Positions 8,284 to 15,553 of a stretch of DNA of 42,790 bases are shown in pieces. The notes beneath the pieces are model-generated. The model saw nothing but the letters and a program-made list of their open reading frames with translations. It did not search any database and was not told the DNA's origin. Origin of the DNA: CAYHBO01 sp964354855. Its GTDB lineage: Bacteria; Babelota; Babeliae; Babelales; RVW-14. Location of the stretch: contig CAYHBO010000009.1 of assembly GCA_964354855.1 (NCBI GenBank), forward strand, positions 1-42,790, written 5' to 3'. Positions within the stretch are counted from its first letter, which is position 1. Every line of letters begins with the position of its first letter. A program made the position numbers and the translations under genes.

Positions 8284-9204
8284 ATGGAACAAGTAACCCT
8301 TACCTACCTCACGCAAACTGACAAACCACTACGCCTTGATCAATACCTTTTTAACACCTACCCAGACTATTCACGCAGCTATTTTCAAAAGCTCATTGAA
8401 CAAGGGGTGGTGCTCGTTAACCAAAAACAGATTTTAAAAACGAGTTATAAACTCAAAAAGAACGATACCGTCCAGGTTTCGTTTGCCAAAACTCATGAAT
8501 ACACGCTGGCAGCACAACCAATGGACCTTAACATTATCTTTGTGCATGATGATTTCGTCATTGTGAACAAAAGAGCTGGCCTTCTCGTCCATCCAGCATC
8601 AACTACCAAACTTGAAGAACCTACTCTGGTTGGCGGACTTTTACACTATTTTACCGAACTATCTTCATTTGACGATGATCAACGCCCCGGAATTGTTCAC
8701 CGGCTCGATAAAGACACCTCTGGAGTTATCTTAATCGCTCGTACCCCACAGGCTCAAATAGCTTTTTCAAACATGTTTAAAGACCGTAAAATGTCAAAAA
8801 CCTACTTGGCAATCGTTCGTGGTGAACCTGAAAAGACAGGGACCATTGATTATTCCATCGGTAGGCATCCAAATTTACGCCATAAAATGTCTCATGTGGG
8901 CGTTGCAAGCCGCGATGCCCTCACCCATTATCGTACGTTAACGTACTTTGAGGGGTATGCACTCGTTGAAGCTTCACCGGTAACCGGCAGGACCCATCAA
9001 ATTCGCGTACACTTCGCCGCCATTGGCCACGGTCTTCTGGGTGACACAGTGTACGGATTTCAATCAAAACTGATCAACAGACAGGCGCTACATGCGCATC
9101 AGCTCAAGTTTACCTACAAAGGTGAGGACTTTAGCTTTACGGCACCAATCCCTGATGACTTTGGGCCATTATTAGCACAACCAGTAGAAACTATAAAAAA
9201 ATAA
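8284..9204 (+). CDS. rluD: RluD-family 23S rRNA pseudouridine synthase
   Basis: It converts specific uridines of 23S rRNA helix 69 to pseudouridine during 50S assembly, if the RluD assignment holds; RluC is the close alternative. An N-terminal S4 RNA-binding domain (about 15-68, RLDQYLFNTYPDYSRSYFQK) is followed by the catalytic domain with motif II HRLDKDTSG (139-147; catalytic Asp142) and GRTHQIRVHFAAIGHGLLGD. The 306 residues are a normal length. Just after the stop codon the frame stays open for 18 more codons that repeat the protein's own C-terminus (see 9205-9261). Confidence 0.93.
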   Translation: MEQVTLTYLTQTDKPLRLDQYLFNTYPDYSRSYFQKLIEQGVVLVNQKQILKTSYKLKKNDTVQVSFAKTHEYTLAAQPMDLNIIFVHDDFVIVNKRAGLLVHPASTTKLEEPTLVGGLLHYFTELSSFDDDQRPGIVHRLDKDTSGVILIARTPQAQIAFSNMFKDRKMSKTYLAIVRGEPEKTGTIDYSIGRHPNLRHKMSHVGVASRDALTHYRTLTYFEGYALVEASPVTGRTHQIRVHFAAIGHGLLGDTVYGFQSKLINRQALHAHQLKFTYKGEDFSFTAPIPDDFGPLLAQPVETIKK

Positions 9205-9261
9205 ATCCCTGATGATTTTTTGCCACTTTTAGCCGGAAAACAAGCCTCATTTGACCGTTAA
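9205..9261 (+). repeat. In-frame duplicate of the rluD 3' end, after its stop codon
   Basis: Directly after the TAA of rluD, and in the same frame, 18 codons read IPDDFLPLLAGKQASFDR and then stop. The last codons of rluD read IPDDFGPLLAQPVETIKK. The two match in 8 of the first 10 residues and in much of the DNA (9148-9177 and 9205-9234). This looks like a short tandem duplication of the gene end, now outside the protein unless the stop is read through. Confidence 0.65.
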
Positions 9262-9279
9262 CACCCCTCCAGGTAAACT
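9251..9279 (+). promoter_or_regulatory. Promoter of the F-box/ankyrin gene
   Basis: TTGACC (9251-9256), a 17-nt spacer, and TAAACT (9274-9279), 39 nt upstream of the start codon at 9318. The spacer and -10 include CCAGGTAAA, a string also found in the leaders of the secreted-protein array at 21-29 kb. Confidence 0.5.
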
Positions 9280-9317
9280 ATTTAAATAGCTAATTTAGTT
9301 TATTCAATGGGGGAACT

Positions 9318-10238
9318 ATGAAACTTATATCAAAAATTTTATCGATTGTTTTCTTAGTCGGAATAGTCACCGAAACGCAGGGCATGCGCACTACTGGACG
9401 AACCCAAAAAGAACGTGATGAATACACGCGCAATCGAGTAAAAACATTAAAAGAACAGGCAGAAAAGCGTGCCAATAAAAAACAACGCCTGGAACAACCA
9501 GCGCACCCATCAATCCAAGGACCAGAAGCTGATAATGAAGTCATTGAGCTCACAACACGCCTAGAGCCAACATCAAATTATCGCATACTCCCTAATGAAT
9601 TGCTTCGTGAAATTTCTCAACACCTAGAGGTTACTGATCTTGCAGTCTATGTACAAACCAATAGAAGACATCATGTCTACTCAAATCAGGATATTCTAAA
9701 ACTTATAGCTTGTTTCTATAACGATCGCAACTGCTCAGTCATAGATTACTACGCAAGGCCTAAAAAGGGAGTCTTAGAAACACTCAATAGAGTTATTATC
9801 ATGGCAGCTGAACTAAACAATTTAACGCGAAATGAATTACCAATTGGCTATCCCGCAGAAGTAAGAAAAATCTTTCGTTCAGAAACAGATATCCCACTAA
9901 AACTATTTAGTTTACTTATTCATTATGGCGCCGACGTTAACGCTTCAACCCAAAATCAAGAACCGTCTAGCCTCTTAGCAATAGCATTGAAAAATCCCAA
10001 CGCTCCTGAATTTGCTCAAGTTATTAAATACCTTCACAAACAGGGTGCTTTGATTGTAATTAACAAAAAACCAAACGTTCAACTAACGGAACTTAACATC
10101 CAAGAAGATACCATTGAACTTGGATTCACCTATGACGATGGATTTGCAATAGTCACCTTCCCCAAACCCCATGACCCAGAAATAGTACAAATCTTATCAA
10201 ATTTGCTTCCACGAGAGATTGTGATCCAAGATAATTAA
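9318..10238 (+). CDS. Secreted F-box-like/ankyrin-like protein, candidate host effector
   Basis: The 306-residue protein starts with a signal peptide (MKLISKILSIVFLVGIVTET, then QGM). A basic, coiled segment (about 30-60) includes KRANKKQR. Residues 88-128 read like an F-box: RILPNELLREISQHLEVTDL, followed by a YVQTNRRHHV stretch that takes the place of the usual final helix. F-boxes bind SKP1 in eukaryotic SCF ubiquitin ligases. Residues about 192-247 resemble two degenerate ankyrin repeats (LFSLLIHYGADVNAS; VIKYLHKQGA). GGGGGAA precedes the start. Function in the host is inference; F-box and ankyrin calls are from motif reading and need a profile search. Confidence 0.7.
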   Translation: MKLISKILSIVFLVGIVTETQGMRTTGRTQKERDEYTRNRVKTLKEQAEKRANKKQRLEQPAHPSIQGPEADNEVIELTTRLEPTSNYRILPNELLREISQHLEVTDLAVYVQTNRRHHVYSNQDILKLIACFYNDRNCSVIDYYARPKKGVLETLNRVIIMAAELNNLTRNELPIGYPAEVRKIFRSETDIPLKLFSLLIHYGADVNASTQNQEPSSLLAIALKNPNAPEFAQVIKYLHKQGALIVINKKPNVQLTELNIQEDTIELGFTYDDGFAIVTFPKPHDPEIVQILSNLLPREIVIQDN

Positions 10239-10282
10239 GGCATAGCTTCGTTTATTCTCAAAAAACATTCTGAGAATACTCA

Positions 10283-10320
10283 AGTCTCAGACGATCTGAG
10301 CACTCGTCTATTCATTTTTT
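10283..10320 (+). terminator. Possible terminator of the F-box gene
   Basis: AGTCTCAG and CTGAGCACT (one bulged C) pair across an ACGAT loop, followed after a short stretch by attcatttttt. A second weak inverted repeat, ATTCTCA/TGAGAAT, is at 10254-10277. Confidence 0.45.
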
Positions 10321-10414
10321 CCATGCCACTCAGGCACAAGATTCCTCAAAAAAATCATGTTAATTTCTCCTTGGATATAACATTTTTGCCTTTTAAAAAA
10401 GCAATATGTTTTGC

Positions 10415-10443
10415 TTGACACCCTCTAAACCCACTGCTAATCT
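10415..10443 (+). promoter_or_regulatory. Near-consensus sigma70 promoter in the intergenic region
   Basis: TTGACA (10415-10420), a 17-nt spacer, and TAATCT (10438-10443). This is the closest to consensus that I found in the window, and no annotated gene follows on the plus strand; the transcript would end at the terminator at 10555-10591. Confidence 0.65.
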
Positions 10444-10449
10444 ACTCCT

Positions 10450-10591
10450 GATCTTCAGGGTATATTTTATGAATACATCGATCATGAAGACGTATCGAAC
10501 AGAAATCAAAGTCCCTAAATGAACAATACTTTAAAGTATTGTTCGCCCCCCCAACCCTCCAGCTTGTCCTAAGTTGGAGGGAGTTTTTTTT
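10450..10591 (+). ncRNA. Candidate small RNA of about 140 nt
   Basis: A near-consensus promoter (10415-10443) and a strong intrinsic terminator (10555-10591) bound a short unit with no normal gene. It contains a perfect 24-nt palindrome (10521-10544, gaacaatacttt and its complement). It also contains a 17-codon open frame, 10469-10522 (MNTSIMKTYRTEIKVPK), whose stop overlaps the palindrome and which has only a weak upstream purine run. It is not 4.5S, 6S, tmRNA or RNase P by inspection. It could be a regulatory RNA or a tiny peptide gene. Confidence 0.5.
10555..10591 (+). terminator. Strong intrinsic terminator of the candidate small RNA
   Basis: An 11-bp stem (ccctccagctt / aagttggaggg, one G-T pair) with a 5-nt loop (gtcct), followed by gag and eight T. 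Confidence 0.88.
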
Positions 10592-10660
10592 AGGGGGATT
10601 TTTTTAATCTACTTTCTTAGTCACCGAAAAATTTTATAACATTATTTGATCTTACAGTAC

Positions 10661-10765
10661 GTCATCCTCGCGAAAGCGGGGATCCAGGCCTTACTTCTTT
10701 CTTAATCTTTTTTTTGAATAACTTTTTATTAAAAAGACATGGATCCCCGTTTTCACGGGGATGAC
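10661..10765. repeat. Dispersed palindromic repeat, family A
   Basis: The element opens with gtcatcctcgcgaaagcggg and closes with ccccgttttcacggggatgac. Each arm folds on its own into a hairpin (for example ATCCTCGC, GAAA, GCGGGGAT), and the two arms together form a long inverted repeat around an A/T-rich middle. It lies between two gene ends (candidate small RNA, and the 3' end of the atp operon on the other strand) and may act as an mRNA end. The whole 10239-10818 gap holds only this repeat, the small RNA unit and weak hairpins. Confidence 0.85.
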
Positions 10766-10818
10766 ATATGAAAACGTTCAAATCTTTAATTAGTTTGGAT
10801 CGATACTGAAAAATCTAC

Positions 10819-11244
10819 TCAGGATACCTTCGCGATGCGACTTGCTGGAGCATAAAATGTTTCTTTACGAACCGAAAAAACTGCTCTCACCAAATACCCA
10901 ACCGTACAAATCGTCTCTTTTTTGTATCGATCAACGTAGACAGTTTCAAGAATGCACGTTTTATTCAACGGCTTTTTGGGAATGATGCCACCTTTAGTCA
11001 GACGGTACACATTGTACCCTTTGAAACGAAGGTCTGAAGGTTTAATATCATCAAGTGTCACAGGATGCCAAGAAACTGAAACACCACCGGGCTGTCGTTT
11101 TAGCTCAATACCCTTAACCGCTGGTAGATCAAGCACCGAAATATTTGTCAGTTTAACTTCATCAAACACAAAGATGTTTTTTTGCTTCTTCCCACAACCA
11201 GAAAGTAATCCAACGATCAAACAAGATAGATAAAAATACTTCAA
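10819..11244 (-). CDS. Lipoprotein with a fibronectin type III-like domain
   Basis: The open frame runs back into atpA, but the likely start is a TTG at 11244, 4 nt after the atpA stop, which gives a textbook lipoprotein signal (MKYFYLSCLIVGLLSGCG, lipid-carrying Cys17). Starting further upstream would put about 29 charged residues before the signal. The 141-residue product has an FN3-like strand pattern: GVSVSWHPV, then FKGYNVYRL, ETVYVDRY and YLVRAVFSV. There is no clear ribosome binding site, so translation is probably coupled to atpA. The role is unknown; it is the last gene of the atp operon. Confidence 0.65.
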   Translation of the reverse strand: MKYFYLSCLIVGLLSGCGKKQKNIFVFDEVKLTNISVLDLPAVKGIELKRQPGGVSVSWHPVTLDDIKPSDLRFKGYNVYRLTKGGIIPKKPLNKTCILETVYVDRYKKETICTVGYLVRAVFSVRKETFYAPASRIAKVS

Positions 11245-11248
11245 GAAT

Positions 11249-12772
11249 CTACGCCAGATTGGCTTGAGCCGAACTAAACACCAATGTATATTCGCTCGCA
11301 GCCGCTTTAATTCCCGCCATGTCTTCATCAAATAAATTTTGGGAGGTTAGAATTCCATTATAAAGTTTTTGATAAGAACCTTGAATATAGCTTGCACACT
11401 CGGTCACATACATTTTAATGTCTTTCAATGGAATCGTATCCAAAAGCCCTTCTTTGAGCAGAAAGAGAAAGATAACCTGATCAACAAAAGAATGTGTCTT
11501 ATGTTCAAACTGTTTTAACACTTCTACCGCACGCTCACCACGATCCAAAGCTTTTCTACTGGTCTTATCAAGCTCACTCCCAAACTGCGCAAAAGCAAGC
11601 AAGTCATGGTACTGTGCAAGTTCAAGACGCAACGATCCAGCAACTTTTTTCATTGCTTTAGTTTGTGCCGCACCGCCAACACGCGAAACGGAAAGCCCAA
11701 CATTTACCGATGGACGAACCCCACTGTTAAACAAATTTGTATCAAGAACCACCTGTCCATCAGTAATCGAAATAAGATTAGTTGCAATGTAAGCAGAGAT
11801 ATCATCACCCTGCGTTTGCACAATCGGCAACGCAGTTAATGATCCACCACCCTTTTCAGCTGAAAGTTGTGCTGAACGCTCAAGTAAGCGTGAATGAATA
11901 TAAAAAATATCACCAGGATATGCTTCTCGACCAGGTGGTCGACGAAGAAGTAGTGAAAGCTCACGATAAGCAATAGCATGTGAACTTAAATCATCATAGA
12001 TAATCAACACATCTTTGCCTTGAGCCATAAAATATTCACCAATCGTACATCCAGTGTACGGTGCAAGAAATTGGTTGAGAGCTGTTTCTTTTGAATCAGC
12101 AGCAACCACAATTGAATACTCAAGGGCTCCATGTTTTTCTAATTGATGAATAATTTTTGCCGTACTAATCTGACGATGACCAATAGAAACATAGATGCAG
12201 ATAACACCTTTACCTTTTTGATGCAAAATCGTATCAATGGCTATAGATGTTTTCCCCGTACCACGGTCACCAATAATCAACTCCCGTTGTCCACGACCAA
12301 TAGGAAACAATGCATCAATCGCAATAATACCCGTCTCAAGTGAACGATTTACCGGTCCTCGTTCCATAATGCCGGCAATAGGATGCTCAACAGGATGATT
12401 AGCTTCAGCAATAATTTCACCACATGCATCTAGTGGAAAACCACGTGCATTGATAACGCGTGAAACTAAATGTGGCCCAACCGGTGCAACAAACACTTGT
12501 TCAGTGCGACGAGCTACATCGTGTTCAACCACTTGAGTCAATGGATCAAGTAAAACAACGGAAACATAATCTTCATCTAGATCAAGGACAATTCCGCGTG
12601 AACCATTTTCAAAAACAATAAGTTCGCCAAAAACCGCGTTAGTCAGCCCATAAACCTTACAAATGCCATCAGCAACTTTAATAACAGTCCCAACTTCTTC
12701 AAGATTTTCTTGGTATCCCTGATCTAATAATTTTTCTAGTATCGAAACAATATCTGTATCTCGTGTTATCAT
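11249..12772 (-). CDS. atpA: F1 ATP synthase subunit alpha
   Basis: The alpha subunit forms the F1 hexamer with beta and binds nucleotide at the non-catalytic sites. The 507 residues match the family length. The beta-barrel domain (about 25-95), the nucleotide-binding domain with the P-loop GDRGTGKTS near residue 168, and the C-terminal helical domain are all present, with PGREAYPGDIFYIHSRLLER and SVSRVGGAAQ intact. Its ATG overlaps the atpH stop by 4 nt. The beta, gamma, epsilon and a subunits are absent from this window. Confidence 0.97.
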   Translation of the reverse strand: MITRDTDIVSILEKLLDQGYQENLEEVGTVIKVADGICKVYGLTNAVFGELIVFENGSRGIVLDLDEDYVSVVLLDPLTQVVEHDVARRTEQVFVAPVGPHLVSRVINARGFPLDACGEIIAEANHPVEHPIAGIMERGPVNRSLETGIIAIDALFPIGRGQRELIIGDRGTGKTSIAIDTILHQKGKGVICIYVSIGHRQISTAKIIHQLEKHGALEYSIVVAADSKETALNQFLAPYTGCTIGEYFMAQGKDVLIIYDDLSSHAIAYRELSLLLRRPPGREAYPGDIFYIHSRLLERSAQLSAEKGGGSLTALPIVQTQGDDISAYIATNLISITDGQVVLDTNLFNSGVRPSVNVGLSVSRVGGAAQTKAMKKVAGSLRLELAQYHDLLAFAQFGSELDKTSRKALDRGERAVEVLKQFEHKTHSFVDQVIFLFLLKEGLLDTIPLKDIKMYVTECASYIQGSYQKLYNGILTSQNLFDEDMAGIKAAASEYTLVFSSAQANLA

Positions 12773-13323
12773 GGCTCTATTCGCTGGTAAAAAGATGTTT
12801 TAGCATCTCGTATTTTTTTTAGTAAAGAATGTTCAAATAAAAAAGTTTTACTCTGGGCTCGAAATCCGGCTATTAAGGTGCCATCAACACAAAAAGTTGC
12901 TGAGACTTTAGCGCCAGTTTCCTTAGATAAAAAAGATATAATATTGTTCTGCTCTTTATCAGAAATTTGATGGGAAGTTAACACGTCAAACTCAACCATC
13001 CCAATTTTTTTCTGATAACGTTCAATAAGCCGTATAATAACCTGATCCAACAAGTCAATCCTTCTTTGCTTCATTAATGGCACAACCAATTTTTTAACCA
13101 TGGAGCACACTTGTAATGACTCAAATACCTTATCAAGTATCTGTCCCTTAATGCTATCCGGGATAGTTGGAATACACAAGTATCGAACAACCCTAATATT
13201 TCTTTCAAAAAAATCACGCAACGCTAAAAGCGTCATAAAACAATCAGGTTTCATCTCAACAAAATAAAGATTCAATAACGCTTGTGCATATTTTTTTGCA
13301 ATAAATTGTTCTGCCGCTCTCAC
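12769..13323 (-). CDS. atpH: ATP synthase subunit delta
   Basis: Delta (OSCP-like) connects the peripheral stalk to the top of F1. The 184 residues are a normal length. The N-terminal helical domain (AAEQFIAKKYAQALLNLYF) and the C-terminal signature region with FEHSLLKKIRDA are recognisable, though the protein is divergent. It lies 13 nt after the b-type gene and overlaps atpA by 4 nt. Confidence 0.85.
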   Translation of the reverse strand: MRAAEQFIAKKYAQALLNLYFVEMKPDCFMTLLALRDFFERNIRVVRYLCIPTIPDSIKGQILDKVFESLQVCSMVKKLVVPLMKQRRIDLLDQVIIRLIERYQKKIGMVEFDVLTSHQISDKEQNNIISFLSKETGAKVSATFCVDGTLIAGFRAQSKTFLFEHSLLKKIRDAKTSFYQRIEP

Positions 13324-13336
13324 GCCTCACCCTCTA

Positions 13337-13825
13337 TCATTTTATGGTAAGTTTATCAACGAAATTGATCAAAAGATTTTTGCCTTTATCACCAGCATAA
13401 GTAACAACAAGCTCTTCGTACGATTCTTGAAATGCTCTTTGCATCGATTCTTGTGCAATTTTTATTGCCGTTAAACATTCAGCTTGCTGCTTTCGTCTTT
13501 CGTCTAATTTTACACGTAGCTGATCATTCTCCTGTTCACTCAACGCATACTCACGACACAACGCGGCATGCCATACCTGCATTTTTTTTTCTAACAAAAC
13601 AAATTCCATTTGCTGATTTTTAATCTGACTATCAACACGAATCGTTGTAGATGCCACCAGTTTCTTTTTTTCTATCACCTCTGCATAACGACGCCTAAGC
13701 GCCTGTTTCTGCTGAATAAGATAGGGGATAAGATACGATCTAATCAACATACGAAGTTTGTAGGAAAGTAAAAAGAAAAGTGCAAAAGCAAAACTAATAT
13801 TTAAAATACCACCATTAACATGCAT
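13337..13825 (-). CDS. atpF: ATP synthase subunit b-like (peripheral stalk)
   Basis: The 162 residues have one N-terminal membrane helix (about 6-25, GGILNISFAFALFFLLSYKL) followed by a long charged coiled coil, which is the layout of subunit b. Sequence identity to known b subunits is low, so the call rests on topology and on its place between c and delta. It overlaps the preceding stalk gene by 11 nt. Confidence 0.8.
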   Translation of the reverse strand: MHVNGGILNISFAFALFFLLSYKLRMLIRSYLIPYLIQQKQALRRRYAEVIEKKKLVASTTIRVDSQIKNQQMEFVLLEKKMQVWHAALCREYALSEQENDQLRVKLDERRKQQAECLTAIKIAQESMQRAFQESYEELVVTYAGDKGKNLLINFVDKLTIK

Positions 13826-14174
13826 CGGTAGCTTTCGTTATTAATACTTTCTTAAGTTTTTCTTGGTATAAATCGATCGTTGCGTTACTTAAGCAATAGG
13901 TAACCTGATTTATTTTTTGCGTATCAGTAACCTTCTCTGGAATAGGAAATTGCACCTTAACTTGTGCCCTAAAACGCTCAATCAGTTTTCCCTTGTAATC
14001 AATCTTTTTCTGTAATACATCATCATCTCGTGCCAAGTCACCCAATAATTTTTGGTACTCCATCTCACGGTTATTCAACCACAAAACTGCAGGCTTAAGA
14101 AAAAAATACTTAAGGAACATATAAGATATTCCAAAATTAATACCTTGAATAACAAAGGTAACATTAATCTCCAT
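13815..14174 (-). CDS. Second ATP synthase b-type subunit (b')
   Basis: A short 119-residue protein with an N-terminal membrane helix (FVIQGINFGISYMFLKYFF) and a coiled-coil-like tail, directly before the b-like gene. Two adjacent b-type genes suggest a b/b' heterodimeric stalk, as in cyanobacteria, plastids and alphaproteobacteria. The start at 14174 has GAGGA 9 nt upstream; a TTG 6 nt earlier is in frame but unlikely. Assignment is by topology and order. Confidence 0.75.
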   Translation of the reverse strand: MEINVTFVIQGINFGISYMFLKYFFLKPAVLWLNNREMEYQKLLGDLARDDDVLQKKIDYKGKLIERFRAQVKVQFPIPEKVTDTQKINQVTYCLSNATIDLYQEKLKKVLITKATDAC

Positions 14175-14203
14175 GACCAAAAATCCTCAGCGTATAACTA
14201 GAC

Positions 14204-14458
14204 TTAACGACGATAAAATAAAAGAAGGAGCGCTATCAATAACGCATAAATTGCTGAAGACTCAACAAACCCCAGTGCGACAATCATGGTACGCATAATA
14301 GCACCCGATTGCTCAGGTTTTTTACCAATACTTTCACACGCTTTTCCGCCGATGAACCCTTGTCCCAACGCCGGGCCAAATGACCCAAGCCCCATACATA
14401 ACCCCGCAGAAATGTACGCTGCAACTCTTACCCAATCTACTACGTCATTATTAATCAT
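14204..14458 (-). CDS. atpE: ATP synthase subunit c with Na+-type ion-binding residues
   Basis: Subunit c forms the rotor ring. The 84 residues make two hydrophobic helices joined by a polar loop (KACESIGKKPEQSG). The ion site reads GPALGQG in helix 1 (Gln33) and FVESSAIY in helix 2 (Glu66, Ser67, Tyr71). In the Na+-coupled Ilyobacter tartaricus ring the ligands are Gln32, Glu65, Ser66 and Tyr70, an exact positional match; H+ rings such as chloroplast have Ala after the Glu. Na+ coupling is therefore predicted, not shown. Subunit a, which normally sits before c, is not here. Confidence 0.95.
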   Translation of the reverse strand: MINNDVVDWVRVAAYISAGLCMGLGSFGPALGQGFIGGKACESIGKKPEQSGAIMRTMIVALGFVESSAIYALLIALLLLFYRR

Positions 14459-14529
14459 ACAATCGATTCCTATTGGTAGGGATAATTACCTTCTACTGCT
14501 TTTTCTCTTAATCTATGCTGAGATGTTTA

Positions 14530-15252
14530 TTATGAAAACATCCCCGTTTGTTTGTCAAATTTTTCTTTATTTATTATCTCTTTTTGATGTATTGGCAACG
14601 ATTTTCCACCAGACTTAATAAACGCATCAACGCACTGGAGTAACTCAAACTGCCGGTTTTGATCCAGTTCGAACTCACGATCGGCTTCAATAATCAATAC
14701 TGAGATATCACCCAAATAATCAAGTGTATCTTTTTTTTCAATCAACCAATCTTCATGCTTACGATGAACTTCTTGCAAATAAGATAAAGAAACAGATTCT
14801 TCTTCACTTCTTGATCGTTTTTTTAAGCGTTCATAACAAACTTCTGGTGAAGCACGAAGGTAAATAAATCCCTGTGGCCGCGGCATACATTGTATCGCTA
14901 ACCACTCAAACCACTCTTGGTACAATTGCCACTCAATCTTGGTCATAACCCCACGCTCATAACAATTTTTTGCAAAACAAAAACGATCACAAAAAATAGA
15001 CCGTTCGGCTAAGAAAGCACCCTCATGATCAACCGCCCCCAACCCTTTTAGACGACTTAAAAAAGCATAAGACTGAAAAGTATACGCCCATCGAGGCATA
15101 TCCCGATAAAAAAGATCGAGAAGATTTCCACCGCTTCCTACTTTTTGCCATTGATCAGTTGGTTCATACATTACCTTAATCCCAAGTTTTTTTTCAACGA
15201 GCGAAAGAAAGGTAGACTTTCCTGATCCAATATTCCCTTCAAGCATAAACAT
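14530..15252 (-). CDS. Deoxynucleoside kinase (dCK/dGK-like)
   Basis: It phosphorylates deoxynucleosides from ATP, the first step of salvage. The 240 residues carry a P-loop GNIGSGKS (6-13), the ERS motif in LAERSIFCDRFCFAKN (a catalytic Glu-Arg-Ser as in eukaryotic dNKs), a lid Arg-rich region (RLKKRSRSEEE), and the HEDWL stretch near the base-binding helices. It opens the operon with the atp genes, 71 nt before atpE, under a promoter at 15309-15336. Substrate (dA, dG, dC or T) cannot be read. Such kinases fit bacteria that live on host nucleosides. Confidence 0.88.
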   Translation of the reverse strand: MFMLEGNIGSGKSTFLSLVEKKLGIKVMYEPTDQWQKVGSGGNLLDLFYRDMPRWAYTFQSYAFLSRLKGLGAVDHEGAFLAERSIFCDRFCFAKNCYERGVMTKIEWQLYQEWFEWLAIQCMPRPQGFIYLRASPEVCYERLKKRSRSEEESVSLSYLQEVHRKHEDWLIEKKDTLDYLGDISVLIIEADREFELDQNRQFELLQCVDAFIKSGGKSLPIHQKEIINKEKFDKQTGMFS

Positions 15253-15308
15253 AAATCTTGCCTCTTAAGGTAACGGTTAAACACACTTTTTTCTTTAAAA
15301 AATAAGGG

Positions 15309-15336
15309 TTTATATCTTACTCCCTTCTCTTCTCAA
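15309..15336 (-). promoter_or_regulatory. Promoter of the dNK-atp operon
   Basis: On the minus strand TTGAGA (15336-15331), a 16-nt spacer, and TATAAA (15314-15309), 57 nt upstream of the dNK start. The 301-nt gap 15253-15553 otherwise holds a possible divergent plus-strand promoter (TTGACA at 15393-15398, weak TTAATG -10) and a fragment resembling the palindromic repeats near 15366-15380. Confidence 0.45.
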
Positions 15337-15553
15337 AATCTATAAAAAAATAAAAAAAAGACCTCGGTTCAGGATCTGACATTTAGGGATTATTGACATT
15401 ATCACGGTTTCTGTTTTAATGGTATTCTTGCCGTGACACTCATACACAAATGCGTGCTTGACGGTTTAAATGGAGAGTCATTTGCATGACTAACGTCAGA
15501 AGCGCCGCATCCATCAGATCACCTAAGTAAACGTTAAAATTTAGAGATTATTT

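Noticed and set aside
10450..10591. The candidate small RNA considered as tmRNA, 6S, 4.5S or RNase P RNA
   Set aside because: Length and conserved cores do not fit: no tRNA-like ends, no SRP GGAAG/AGCA core, no open-complex-like bubble.
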